A stretch of DNA of 64,000 nucleotides from Methylococcaceae bacterium UBA7658 (GCA_002483425.1 DLHW01000030.1:75937-139936); one strand, 5' to 3'; positions 28,299-36,773 are shown, numbered from the stretch's first letter. Notes: a model not told the origin generated them from the sequence alone. Program-made: numbers and translations.

Positions 28299-29402
28299 TT
28301 ACACTTGATAAAAAAGTATTCGGCGCCAATTGTTATCCCTGCTGTTAAACCGCCATATAACCGCGTCCAGCAGATAATGCGTCGTTTGCGGCAAAGCCAA
28401 TAGCGGCACCAGCCAGGCCAGAGTTTGTTCCGTGGTTGCCCTGGGTAGTAAATTAAAGACAAGGAAAAGATTCTCATGCTCCCGCCAAACCCAGCCATCC
28501 CAAAGGCCTTCTTCGATAAACGCCAAGGCAAACAATAATGCGATATAAAAAAGTACAGCTTTCTTGTTAAATAATGTGTTCAGTACTGGGAAGATATAGC
28601 TTGAACTTAGCTTGGGTAATAAAGCTTGTTTATAACCGTACACCCAAATAAGGGCGTAATAAGGTATGCCGTGCGCAATGACGTTGGTGGCTGTAAAGAT
28701 AAGGTCGTTGTTAAACGCGACGATGCCGACATACCAGGATAAGGCCGTACCCAACAGCAAAAGGTTACGCGGCAGGTTAAAGAGGTTCAGCTTTTGCCAC
28801 ATAACGAATTCTTTCATTATATCAAGCGACAATATAACAAAGTAAAGCCCAGTTGCTATGCTGCTAAGAAGCGTTGAATTAATTTGAATAAAATCGCCTT
28901 CCACAAACCAGTCAAAAGTTCGAGCATGACAATGCCAATAAATCACCGGATACAACGTGGCGATATAAATCGATGCCTTATCGATCATTCGGTAATAGTT
29001 AGGTAAATCGCGCTCATTTCTTCCATAAATCATCATAAAACCGTATTGCTGCCTGATGAAATGAAACAGCGCTAAATAAGCCAGTGTGTGCCAAAACAAC
29101 AGGTCGTCGATGCTGTACAACAAGCAACCAATTGTCCAGGCAACGATTGGGGTTAACTTCAATAACGCTTGCCGATGGTGTAGCTCATTGCGGACTAGAT
29201 AGGTACGGAATAAGGTGCTATAAACATGCCCGGCGTCGATGCCTACAATCAAGACGAGCCATAACCAGGGCGGTAACTCGTGCAGTTGGCTAATTTGATC
29301 TGAAAATGCGACGGCGATAATCGAAACCAAAATAGCCGGCGCAAGGATAAAGCAGCAGTCGAAGCGGGCGGATAATATCCAAGAAGAAGTGTCTGGTTTC
29401 AT
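28299..29402 (-). CDS. Uncharacterised polytopic membrane protein, partner of the FAD oxidase-like gene
   Basis: This 367-aa protein has about nine hydrophobic segments. I do not recognise its family. Features seen are LVLIVGIDAGHVYSTLFRTY near residue 50, LVRNELHHRQA near 75, the histidine-containing FWHTLAYLALFHFIRQQYGF near 105 and a second HGIPYYALIW near 240. The scattered conserved-looking His residues in helices could bind metal or heme, but this is speculation. It overlaps the FAD-protein gene by four bases (ATGA), showing strong translational coupling and probably a joint function. Downstream, a 195-base gap precedes tonB. Confidence 0.6.
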   Translation of the reverse strand: MKPDTSSWILSARFDCCFILAPAILVSIIAVAFSDQISQLHELPPWLWLVLIVGIDAGHVYSTLFRTYLVRNELHHRQALLKLTPIVAWTIGCLLYSIDDLLFWHTLAYLALFHFIRQQYGFMMIYGRNERDLPNYYRMIDKASIYIATLYPVIYWHCHARTFDWFVEGDFIQINSTLLSSIATGLYFVILSLDIMKEFVMWQKLNLFNLPRNLLLLGTALSWYVGIVAFNNDLIFTATNVIAHGIPYYALIWVYGYKQALLPKLSSSYIFPVLNTLFNKKAVLFYIALLFALAFIEEGLWDGWVWREHENLFLVFNLLPRATTEQTLAWLVPLLALPQTTHYLLDAVIWRFNSRDNNWRRILFYQV

Positions 29403-31033
29403 AGCTCGCTACTGTAAGGGATATTCAAGTGGGTCATTAATTGCTCGGCAGCCCTGACGCCATGGGTATAAGCTTCTTCAAAAATCGAAATCCCGCTCAT
29501 GTCCGAATGCGCCGTAAAAATCGGCGGATGTTGGGTTAAAGCTTCGCGTCGCTTGCTTCCCCAAATAAACCCCGGTGCCGGTCTGATCATGCCATGTCCC
29601 CACAGCCAAATATCCACGCGTTCGGTATGACCTTCAAGCTCGGGATGAATGCGAAGCAATTCTTTCAGGAAGATAGTTTGCCATTCGGCATATTCGCGTT
29701 TTAACGCTTCTTCCCGCGCCATGTGCGGATCAAGATGGCTTAACGGCCAGTAATACGTCAGCACGGTTGCAGTCGGTCGCATTTGGGTGATTTGGTGGCT
29801 AGCGTTGACGTAGCCCAACAATTCACTATTGAACACCACATTATCCCAGCTTAAAGCAGCGCCTTTCCCTGCCGGAAGTTTACTCAATGTAATGTTTGCA
29901 ACCGCCCACGGAGAATAAGAAAAACCGTCGGCTGAAAGCGAAAAGCGTTGGGATTTCAGCAAGCGTGACGCCACAAAGCGCGGCGTTGCGATAATGACGG
30001 CTTTCGTATCGATACGAATGGATTCTTGCGTTGTAGTATCGACATAATCCACCGTCACTCCAGTTTCATTATCGGTAATTGAATAACATAAGGCATTGGC
30101 GATCAATTGGGTTTGAATCGGTTTAGATAGCTTATCCACCAGCCAGCCGTTGCCCTCCGGCCACGTAATCACGCTGTCGGAAGCGGTATTCGCCGCTAAG
30201 CCGTTGCGGGCGGCAAAATAATGGATGCCCGCCCAGGCCGACGTAGCGTGCATGGTCGTACCAAAGTCGTCCCGGCAACAATAATTGATATACCAGCGCA
30301 ACGGCTTGCTGGTAAAGTGCTGCTCGTCCAGCCATTGCGCCATCGTCATTTTATCCAAGGCCAGCCAGTCCGGATCTTGTGAGCTAAAGTCAACCGGGAT
30401 AGTAAAAAGCCTACGTCCGTCTTTACCTTTACGGGCTTTCAACTCGGACATTAGACTGAAAAAACGTTGATATTGGTCTTTATCCTCACTACCGATGCCG
30501 ATGGTGGGGATTAATCCGTCCTGCCAACGTCCATAACGGAATAGCCGCTCGTTGGGGTCGTTGCAGATAAAATATTCGTTGTAGATCGGTAATGCGCTTT
30601 CATCGTAGCCGGTGATAACGCCCATTTCTTCGAATAATGTGCGGACGCAATGGGATTCTTCAGTTAACAACGGCACATAATGCGCCCCCCAGGGATAGGA
30701 AGAGACGGCATTTTTACCGCTAGTCGCATTGCCGCCTGCGTGTTTTTCCAGGTCGAGCACGACAAAATCGTTAAATCGGGCTTTGGCAAGGCGGTATCCA
30801 GCCGCCAAACCTGAAATACCGCCGCCAACGATGACCACATTCTTTTTTAAATGTTTAGAAGGTTGCGGAAAACCGCCCGATCGGAGCTTGTGACCTATGT
30901 TTGATGATGCGCCAAGTAATTCACCGGGGATGACCTTATTGCTAATATTGGAATTTTGGGCAAATCGATACAGCAATAAGGAACATAACGAAGCCAAGCC
31001 TCCTGCAATTAACTGTCTTCTAGATAGTTTCAT
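29399..31033 (-). CDS. Tat-signal FAD-dependent amine-oxidase-like protein
   Basis: The 544-aa precursor starts MKLSRRQLIAGGLASL, a twin-arginine (SRRQLI) signal with a hydrophobic stretch, so it is probably folded with its cofactor and exported to the periplasm. The dinucleotide-binding motif VGGGISGLAAGYRLAKA near residue 70 and the following acidic strand end VVLDLEKHAGGN are typical of flavin amine oxidases and phytoene-desaturase-like enzymes. The C-terminus has HGMIRPAPGFIWGS and FTAHSDMSGISIFEEAYTHG, matching the FAD-closing region of that superfamily. The substrate is unknown. The two upstream remnants of a spermidine synthase gene on the same strand suggest, but do not prove, an old polyamine link. 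Confidence 0.8.
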   Translation of the reverse strand: MKLSRRQLIAGGLASLCSLLLYRFAQNSNISNKVIPGELLGASSNIGHKLRSGGFPQPSKHLKKNVVIVGGGISGLAAGYRLAKARFNDFVVLDLEKHAGGNATSGKNAVSSYPWGAHYVPLLTEESHCVRTLFEEMGVITGYDESALPIYNEYFICNDPNERLFRYGRWQDGLIPTIGIGSEDKDQYQRFFSLMSELKARKGKDGRRLFTIPVDFSSQDPDWLALDKMTMAQWLDEQHFTSKPLRWYINYCCRDDFGTTMHATSAWAGIHYFAARNGLAANTASDSVITWPEGNGWLVDKLSKPIQTQLIANALCYSITDNETGVTVDYVDTTTQESIRIDTKAVIIATPRFVASRLLKSQRFSLSADGFSYSPWAVANITLSKLPAGKGAALSWDNVVFNSELLGYVNASHQITQMRPTATVLTYYWPLSHLDPHMAREEALKREYAEWQTIFLKELLRIHPELEGHTERVDIWLWGHGMIRPAPGFIWGSKRREALTQHPPIFTAHSDMSGISIFEEAYTHGVRAAEQLMTHLNIPYSSEL

Positions 31034-31124
31034 TAGTTATTGATTTATTATTGATAATAAACTAAATCTAAAGCATAGGAGCTGCATTATCGAATTTGTT
31101 TACATTCCATTTTTCTCAAGCTGT

Positions 31125-31250
31125 GTGTTTTACCAGCATAATGACCTAAACTCGAATATTGCAAATGTTCCGGCAGTTTGACGCAACTGCGATTTACAGT
31201 ATCAACTTAGTTAATCGAGCTTTTCTAACATCTTGGCCTAGCTAAATATC
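31125..31250 (-). pseudogene. Decayed remnant of a RAYT-type transposase C-terminus (copy 1)
   Basis: Read on the reverse strand, the segment gives CVKLPEHLQYSSLGHYAG with surrounding stops. This parallels the clearer remnant at 33487-33624, where the same position reads YVNLPEHWRYSSAGYPAG. The following bases CCTAGCTAAATAT also recur beside that copy. REP-associated tyrosine (Y1, IS200/IS605-related) transposases end with this K-R-G-Y-V-x-x-P-E-H-W-x-Y-S-S motif. No start or catalytic part survives. It occupies much of the 318-base gap 31034-31351. Confidence 0.55.
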
Positions 31251-31351
31251 CATTTGGCAAGAAAACCCCATTATTAAAACAGAGATTTTGATCTTGCTTG
31301 CGTACAAGTTTGCCATTGGGTGGGAGCAATTGAGTAAAACTTCATTAAATG

Positions 31352-32986
31352 TCAGTTGTTTAGATATAAACTTTTATTTATTTCGTCCCGCTTTTTATAC
31401 GCCTGCATAGCAAATTCGGTTTTAGCTTGTTTTTCGTAAATTCGTCCTAGATCTTCGTAAATATTAACCATTGCTGCCTTATCTTGTAATTTCTCCTTTA
31501 AGGCTAAAGCCTTCTTATAATACTCGAGCGATGTATTCAACACTTCGCCACTTGAATACAACCGGCCTAATTTGACGAAATCGTTCGCCATCGCTTCGCG
31601 GTCGCCTAAATTTTGGTGGATCGCTAAGGCCTTTTGACCGTAGTCGATGGCTTTCGAGGTGTCACGGCTTGCTTCGTATTGCCGTGAAAGTCTCAAATAG
31701 ATTACGGCTTTGTTGTTTTCGTCTTTTAAATTTTCATAGATCGATAACACTTTTTCGTAGTATTCAATGGCTTTATTTTGTTGCCCCCAATTACCATATT
31801 GATCGGCAACGGCAGAAAATGTGCTGGCAATTCCTAGTTGGGAGTTAACTTTCTCAAAGATAATCAAAGCTCTATTAAAATGTTCGAATGCTTTTGTGCG
31901 GTCTCCGTTACTGGCGTACAAAATACCTAAAGACTGATTAAACACGGCAGCAAGTTTTTCATTCCCTATCTGTTCGGCATTCGTTAAGTTCTTTTTAAAG
32001 GACTCGATGCTTTTTACGATTTGAGGGTCGTTATTCAATTTAGCTGTTTCGGGATTGCCGGTAACGTCGGGACTTTTGAAATCGTCTTTAAGCAATAGAC
32101 TACTGTTAACTGTTTGTGAATTTGATTTGTCAGCCTGCGTAATTCGTCCATTGATCCCCACCAGCAAAACGATCAGAGCCAAGGCCAACAGCGGTATAAA
32201 GAGTTTACTTAAGATATTCGGCTGCGCAGGCTGGTCTATGTCATCCGACGTTAGTTTTTCCGAGGCATGTTGATCTAAAATAAATCGATAAGTCATCGTT
32301 AATGCCGAAATCAGATAAACTGCGTACCCGTTCACTATAAGCGCTAACAACACTTTTTGTATCAAGTTGTCGTTTACATACATTATTATGGGAATGTATA
32401 AGGCTATTGACAGCAGGACGAAGGTGATCGGCAATACGACAGCGACCAATGCCATCAACAGTTTACAATTCTCGGTCAGTGCCCAAGATTGCGCCAATGA
32501 AAGCGGCTGGTCTACCGCGATACCCGGAAATATTAGCAACCACCGGCTCCACAAAATAAAGCCGAATAGTATTGCTGTTATTAAACCGATATTGATTGTG
32601 CCGATCTTGATGGCATACAAGAAAAACAGCATTGATCCTAAGATCAAAGAGATGCCAATATAGCGTGACACAAACCGGGCTTCACGTTTTGTCCAAGCCA
32701 CGATACCCCAATTCGATACTGAATTCTCACCAAGCAGCAGGATTCTATGAACAACGATGGCAATCAAGCCGGTTAAGACGAAGTCGAACGGCAGCAAAAT
32801 CAGTTGATACCACACCTTGTCTTGAACATAGGCGAGTTCGAGTTGATATTCCGCGACGGCCAGTAAACTGACGAAAAAAAAGGGGATTAATAGTGCCTTC
32901 GTTAATTTTTTTCTGACCCGGAAAATCGATTTATTGGTGAGCGATAATATTCCATTGAAAGCAATTAACGATTCTTTAGTGTTCAT
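31352..32986 (-). CDS. Membrane-anchored tetratricopeptide-repeat protein
   Basis: I start this 544-aa protein at the ATG at 32986 (MNTKESLIAFNGILS); the open frame continues to 33130, but that part is translated from a dispersed palindromic repeat. Six or seven hydrophobic segments lie between about residues 25 and 290. They include LILLPFDFVLTGLIAIVV and FIPLLALALIVLLVGI. A long C-terminal domain (about 340-540) is made of about five TPR units with the W-LG-Y-A-F-A-P spacing, such as LGILYASNGDRTKAFEHFNRA and LGDREAMANDFVKLGRLY. Such architecture suggests a protein-interaction scaffold on the membrane. The specific role is unknown, and no close functional neighbour helps. Confidence 0.75.
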   Translation of the reverse strand: MNTKESLIAFNGILSLTNKSIFRVRKKLTKALLIPFFFVSLLAVAEYQLELAYVQDKVWYQLILLPFDFVLTGLIAIVVHRILLLGENSVSNWGIVAWTKREARFVSRYIGISLILGSMLFFLYAIKIGTINIGLITAILFGFILWSRWLLIFPGIAVDQPLSLAQSWALTENCKLLMALVAVVLPITFVLLSIALYIPIIMYVNDNLIQKVLLALIVNGYAVYLISALTMTYRFILDQHASEKLTSDDIDQPAQPNILSKLFIPLLALALIVLLVGINGRITQADKSNSQTVNSSLLLKDDFKSPDVTGNPETAKLNNDPQIVKSIESFKKNLTNAEQIGNEKLAAVFNQSLGILYASNGDRTKAFEHFNRALIIFEKVNSQLGIASTFSAVADQYGNWGQQNKAIEYYEKVLSIYENLKDENNKAVIYLRLSRQYEASRDTSKAIDYGQKALAIHQNLGDREAMANDFVKLGRLYSSGEVLNTSLEYYKKALALKEKLQDKAAMVNIYEDLGRIYEKQAKTEFAMQAYKKRDEINKSLYLNN

Positions 32987-33077
32987 ACAATTCATCCACA
33001 AGTTAAGACGATTTGAGAATACGAAACAAGGACGAACTCCGCTATGAACTATTTCATATAAAAACAGCAATAGGCTC

Positions 33078-33180
33078 TGAACAAGTTGATTTCGTTCATG
33101 GTTCGACATGCTCACCACGAACGGAATCAACTGCTTATTATTCGTCTTTATGCCCTTTGGGTAATAAGCTTATCGAAGGA
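33078..33180. repeat. Dispersed palindromic repeat, second copy
   Basis: Bases 33078-33131 (TGAACAAGTTGATTTCG followed by TTCATGGTTCGACATGCTC) repeat 18501-18554 with two differences. The right half has diverged and carries a small insertion, ending CTTATCGAAGGA. In this copy the repeat has extended the reading frame of the adjacent TPR gene at its 5' end. Confidence 0.75.
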
Positions 33181-33282
33181 AGCGAGGTAGCCTGAATACA
33201 GCGTAGCGGAATCCTGCGATTCATGACTTCATTATACCCGCATTCCGTTATACTTCATGCGGGTTCTCTAATATATCAAATA

Positions 33283-33432
33283 CCTAGACTACTCCTCATC
33301 AAAATACCTCACCAACACTTGGTCATCTATCCGTTGAACTTCAGTATCGACTTTCGCCATATCGGTGGGAAAAAGGGACATTTCGTTGGCGCTTTCTACG
33401 TTGACGTAACGCAAGCTAGGCGGATAGTTTTT
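33283..33432 (-). pseudogene. C-terminal fragment of a spermidine synthase gene
   Basis: The reverse strand reads PPSLRYVNVESANEM, then FPTDMAKVDTEVQRIDDQ and VLVRYFDEE. This is the characteristic C-terminus of long polyamine aminopropyltransferases (consensus LRY...T.EM F.FP.DMA.VD.E.NRLDNQ.LVRYF..EW). Nothing upstream of this fragment survives, and the break falls at the edge of a double-hairpin repeat. A longer remnant of the same gene lies at 35946-36517. The flanking bases (to about 33240) are also similar between the two loci. Confidence 0.75.
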
Positions 33433-33435
33433 AAT

Positions 33436-33482
33436 CGTTCCCACGCTCTGCGTGGGAATGCAGTCAAGACGTTCCAACGTCC
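33436..33482. repeat. Double-hairpin dispersed repeat
   Basis: TTCCCACGC-TCT-GCGTGGGAA (33438-33458) forms a perfect 9-bp stem with a 3-base loop. It is followed by GACGTT-CC-AACGTC (33469-33482), a second small palindrome. A decayed version lies at 36599-36641. The pattern resembles REP elements mobilised by RAYT transposases, and a RAYT fragment is directly adjacent. Confidence 0.75.
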
Positions 33483-33486
33483 CTTA

Positions 33487-33624
33487 TCACCAAACATCTA
33501 TCTCCAGCAATCCCTTCTGCCCCGCAGGATAACCCGCACTCGAATAACGCCAATGTTCAGGCAGGTTGACATAACCGCGCTTTACCGGATTGGTATGGAT
33601 ATAATCGAGCTTCTCCCGCATCAT
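33487..33624 (-). pseudogene. C-terminal fragment of a REP-associated tyrosine transposase (copy 2)
   Basis: The reverse strand from 33624 reads MMREKLDYIHTNPVKRGYV, then NLPEHWRYSSAGYPAG, then QKGLLEIDVW and a stop. DYIHxNPVKRGYV...PEHWxYSS is the hallmark C-terminus of RAYT (Y1, IS200-like) transposases. An in-frame stop lies two codons before the ATG, and the HUH and tyrosine catalytic parts are absent, so this is a non-functional stub. Among the three remnants it is the best preserved. Confidence 0.8.
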
Positions 33625-33848
33625 GGCTTAGCTAAATATTGTTAGGCATGAACGCTTTCTTGCCAAAACGCGCAAGCGCATTAACAACATTTCCGTGTAT
33701 ACGATTCCGTTCCAGAGCCAAATCTATAATCTTAATTTTAAAAATTAAGAAACCCATATAAATTTATGATTGTTCTGCTAATCTTGGTTTTTTAAAAATG
33801 ACTAAGCTTAGGTTAATTTGAATCAACTATTATTACCCGGCAAACCAG

Positions 33849-35036
33849 ATGAAGTTAATGAAAATTGATCAAAATTTTCCTAGGGAAAATAAAATGGAAA
33901 ATGATTTAAATACGGACTTAGTTGTCTTGCAAAGCCACCTGGAAAGTATGCTTGATCACGCCAAATTAAATAGCACCGCCTTACGTAAGTTTCAGGTGTT
34001 TGAAATGCGCTTGCTCAAGCTCAACTCATTAGCCGAAATGATTGACCTTCTCCTTGAAGACGCCAGGGATTATTTTGACCTTGATTTCATTAGTTTGTGC
34101 GTGGTGGATGAGAAAGGGGAAATTGCCAAATTCTTGAACGAGGATGGTTACGAGATTAATTCTAAAAAAGGTTTGATTCTGCTTGATAGCAAAAACAAGC
34201 TTCTATCTAGTTTTGGATTAGCTGTCCATCCTTATATTGGTCTCTATAAAAATACAAAATATGACTGTTTTTTTTCGGACTTTGAAAATAAACCCGCCAG
34301 CGTGGCAATCACGCCTTTAAATCGGCGAGGTAACTATTTAGGGACTTTAAATTTGGGAAGTTACGAAATTGACCGCTTTGCAAATACCATGGCAACCGAC
34401 TTTGTTGAACACCTTGTTTCGATCGTCGGTATCTGCCTGGAAAATAACCTGAATTTTGAAACCATAAAGCGAACCAGTTTTATCGATGGCGTAACCGGTA
34501 TTAATAACAGGCGTTTTTTTGAGCAGCGGATCATTGAAGAACTTGATCGATGCAAAAGAAATTCAGACCCCATCTCCTGCTTGTTTTTAGATATTGATTT
34601 TTTCAAAGTAGTGAACGACAAACAAGGGCATCAGGCCGGCGACAAAGTTTTATACGAAGTTGCCAATGCCATCAAAACGCAATTACGCAGCAATGACGTC
34701 CTGGCCCGATACGGCGGCGAGGAGTTTGTTATTTTGTTATCCAGTATCAATGAAACGATGGCTTTGGAAATCGCCGAACGTGTGCGTAAGGCGATCCAAG
34801 CCCTCGAAATTTCAATGGATGACGGTACGATTTCGGTGACTGTCTCGATTGGTTCCTCGACTTACTTACCTGTCCCTGACTCTTCCCGAAGCGAAAAGGA
34901 TATTTCTAACAAGCTTATCAAAATGGCGGATGCCGCTTTGTATGTAGCGAAACGTAATGGTCGAAATCGTGTTGAAAATGGTGGGGTGATTATTGAACAA
35001 CCCAGGGTTAATAGCGCTAACGTTCGTCTTGCTTAG
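33849..35036 (+). CDS. Diguanylate cyclase with GAF/DUF484-like sensor domain
   Basis: This 395-aa cytoplasmic protein is predicted to make cyclic di-GMP. The N-terminal half (about 25-205) looks like a DUF484/GAF domain: LLLEDARDYFDLDFISLCVVD and VAITPLNRRGNYLGTLNLGS. The GGDEF domain (about 225-375) has an intact active site RYGGEEF at 287-293. Five residues before the GGEEF lies an RSND sequence that fits the RxxD inhibitory I-site, so product feedback is likely. FLDIDFFKVVNDKQGHQAGD carries the metal-binding residues. Start codons at 33849, 33858 and 33894 are all possible; I keep the first. It sits alone in a repeat-rich zone, convergent with the CxxC protein gene. Confidence 0.93.
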   Translation: MKLMKIDQNFPRENKMENDLNTDLVVLQSHLESMLDHAKLNSTALRKFQVFEMRLLKLNSLAEMIDLLLEDARDYFDLDFISLCVVDEKGEIAKFLNEDGYEINSKKGLILLDSKNKLLSSFGLAVHPYIGLYKNTKYDCFFSDFENKPASVAITPLNRRGNYLGTLNLGSYEIDRFANTMATDFVEHLVSIVGICLENNLNFETIKRTSFIDGVTGINNRRFFEQRIIEELDRCKRNSDPISCLFLDIDFFKVVNDKQGHQAGDKVLYEVANAIKTQLRSNDVLARYGGEEFVILLSSINETMALEIAERVRKAIQALEISMDDGTISVTVSIGSSTYLPVPDSSRSEKDISNKLIKMADAALYVAKRNGRNRVENGGVIIEQPRVNSANVRLA

Positions 35037-35061
35037 GCTTCCTGAAGGCATGAAACCCAGC

Positions 35062-35715
35062 CTATGCCGATAGCACTAATTCGGCGAGTCTTTTCATGTC
35101 GGCAATAGCATTTTCATTCGAGTCGTAAAAGCGTAAAACAGAAACCTTGTTAACCGGGTCGCTAGCTTTATAGATTAGCATTGCTGCAAACAGTGTCGAT
35201 ATTTTAGACTCAAGTTTAGCCCCTGCGCTGCCCGCTAGGGTGACTACCCAGCCAGCCCTGCAATGACAAGTGTCACAACTATGCCAATCAGCCATATTCA
35301 ACGCCAATTTGTTTGACGCAGCTGCATAAACACTTCTGTGTATATTTTCGATAATTGGGATGGGGTAAGTTGCAGGATAATTATTCTTCCGGCCGAAGTA
35401 ATCGTCATTATAGTAGCAATAGCTACAATCAACATTGCTCACACATAAGCAGCACCATACACATGATAAGCAAGAGGCGCAGTGTACGCATTCTGTACAA
35501 CCTGTGCTATCGAGGCATTTACAGCACTCCATACAACGGATGCAATCATTACAATCAACGCATTCTTTACAGTCCGTACAACGGATGCAATTGATGCAGT
35601 CTGTGCAATTTTTACACTCTTTCAATGTTTTCAGTGAGCGTTCTGCCTCATAAGTATTCCCCCATCTTTCAATGCTAGCCCTGTTGCCGCTTTTGTCATA
35701 TAACCATGTGTTCAT
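35062..35715 (-). CDS. Cysteine-array (CxxC repeat) protein
   Basis: This 217-aa protein has three parts. An N-terminal leader (MNTWLYDKSGNRASIERWG) is followed by a 70-residue stretch (about 33-102) in which Cys recurs at nearly every third position. It contains 23 cysteines, as in CKNCTDCINCIRCTDC. The C-terminal domain contains NMADWHSCDTCHCRAGWVV and VLRFYDSNENAIADMKRLAEL. I recall similar C-terminal domains in phage-related and proteobacterial proteins of unknown function. The regular spacing suggests a beta-solenoid or extended metal/cluster-binding rod, but no function is established. No signal peptide or membrane segment is seen. It is convergent with the cyclase gene, 25 bases away. 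Confidence 0.7.
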   Translation of the reverse strand: MNTWLYDKSGNRASIERWGNTYEAERSLKTLKECKNCTDCINCIRCTDCKECVDCNDCIRCMECCKCLDSTGCTECVHCASCLSCVWCCLCVSNVDCSYCYYNDDYFGRKNNYPATYPIPIIENIHRSVYAAASNKLALNMADWHSCDTCHCRAGWVVTLAGSAGAKLESKISTLFAAMLIYKASDPVNKVSVLRFYDSNENAIADMKRLAELVLSA

Positions 35716-35945
35716 TGTTATGATTTCCTCTACAGCTTAATTTTAAGGAAACTACGTTTTAATCATATTTTCAGCTTTATGTAAAGTGATAAATTGAAGT
35801 ATTTATTTGGCCTATTTGGGACCGTGCGCCACCGGTTTTTTTAATTAATGACGCAATCTAACTGTGAGGTAATAAAGCTTTAGATTTCATTATCTTATAT
35901 ATTCATGAAGTCCGTTATACTTTATCCGGGTTACGCTTCATATCT

Positions 35946-36517
35946 GAAATACTTCGACCATTCCTCATCAAAATACCTGACCAGCCCTTGGTCATCCAAC
36001 CGTTGGATTCGTTATCGACTTTCGCCATGTCGGCGGGGAAATGGAACATCTCGTTGGCAGTTTCTGTGGCGATATAACGTATTCTTACCGGATAGTTTTG
36101 CGGCCGACTACCAGCGATGTACTTTGTATGACCAGTACGCTATCGCGGTGCATAATCCCCGGTAATAATTTAAAAAAGGACAGGGAATACAATTTGCCGA
36201 TGGAATAATTGGACGGGTCTGGAACGTCGATGATTAAGGCGCCAAACACAGGTCGCACTGGCCGCTGCTTCAGGTCTTTTGGTCATAAAAACGCATCTTG
36301 GTTAATGATGGTTAATCTCGGGGATAAAAGGCATTTTGGTTGAGTTCCGTCAACAGGCTGTGGAAGCAAACAATCCGTCATAGCCGGGTCGAGATCGACC
36401 AAGGGTATAGACTCGGCTGAGATATTTCAGTACTTCCCGTAAGGCCAGCCTGCCGCCGATGATTAATATTTTTTTGGCTGTGCGCGCGGCTAGCTAAGGC
36501 CGGATGCACCAAAGTTT
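35946..36517 (-). pseudogene. Frameshifted remnant of a spermidine synthase (polyamine aminopropyltransferase) gene
   Basis: In successive reverse-strand frames the segment spells ILIIGGRLALREVLKY, then LVDLDPAMTDCLL, LTIINQDAF, a DVPDPSNYSIGKLYSLSFF stretch, HRDSVLVIQSTSL, and finally LRYIATETANEMFHFPADMA. These are the SAM-binding GGGDG-LALRE region (here with residues lost), the catalytic D-x-PDPSN motif and the C-terminal signature of the long membrane-type SpeE. At least three frameshifts or small deletions and several stops break it, and the N-terminal membrane half is missing. A shorter fragment of the same gene is at 33283-33432. Both lie upstream, on the same strand, of the FAD amine-oxidase-like gene. 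Confidence 0.82.
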
Positions 36518-36598
36518 CGGGATAGCGTTATTCATCGAATACTCGAATGCAAATTAGCGTTTAAGAACAACCTGAGGTCTGCTGTTCCTTTTATCATG

Positions 36599-36641
36599 CT
36601 CAAGCTCTGCATCGGATGCAAACCCAGGCGCTTCAGCGTCT
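36599..36641. repeat. Decayed copy of the double-hairpin repeat
   Basis: The word order CTCAAGCTCTGCATCGGATG then CAGGCGCTTCAGCGTC follows the pattern of 33436-33482 (first palindrome around CTCTGC, second palindrome GACG/GCGTC) with many substitutions. It again lies between the speE remnant and a transposase fragment. Confidence 0.5.
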
Positions 36642-36662
36642 CTTATCATCATGGATCTGTCT

Positions 36663-36712
36663 TCAAAAATCCCTTTTGCCCCTTAGATGGCCCGCGCTCG
36701 AATAGCTTAAAT
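36663..36712 (-). pseudogene. Small RAYT transposase remnant (copy 3)
   Basis: The reverse strand gives NLSYSSAGHLRGKRDF and a stop, matching the RYSSAGYPAGQKG end of copy 2. Only about 50 bases are recognisable. The rest of the gap from 35716 to 36773 is filled by the speE remnant and the repeat listed separately. Confidence 0.55.
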
Positions 36713-36773
36713 TAGTCTAGATCCATTAGATAATTTAGAGCTTACAATAGCCGCTTCTGAAAAACATTGGCGA

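Noticed and set aside
33223..33645. Forward frame of 140 codons over the speE/transposase debris
   Set aside because: It is antisense to two identifiable gene remnants and spans a hairpin repeat, so it is not a real gene.
35435..35600. Short repeated words considered as a CRISPR-like array
   Set aside because: The repeats are coding (Cys codons every third position), with no constant repeat-spacer structure and no cas genes in the window.
35355..35653. Forward frames opposite the CxxC array (rich in His, Gln, Ser, Tyr)
   Set aside because: They arise from the complement of repeated Cys codons; the reverse-strand protein has a recognisable C-terminal domain.
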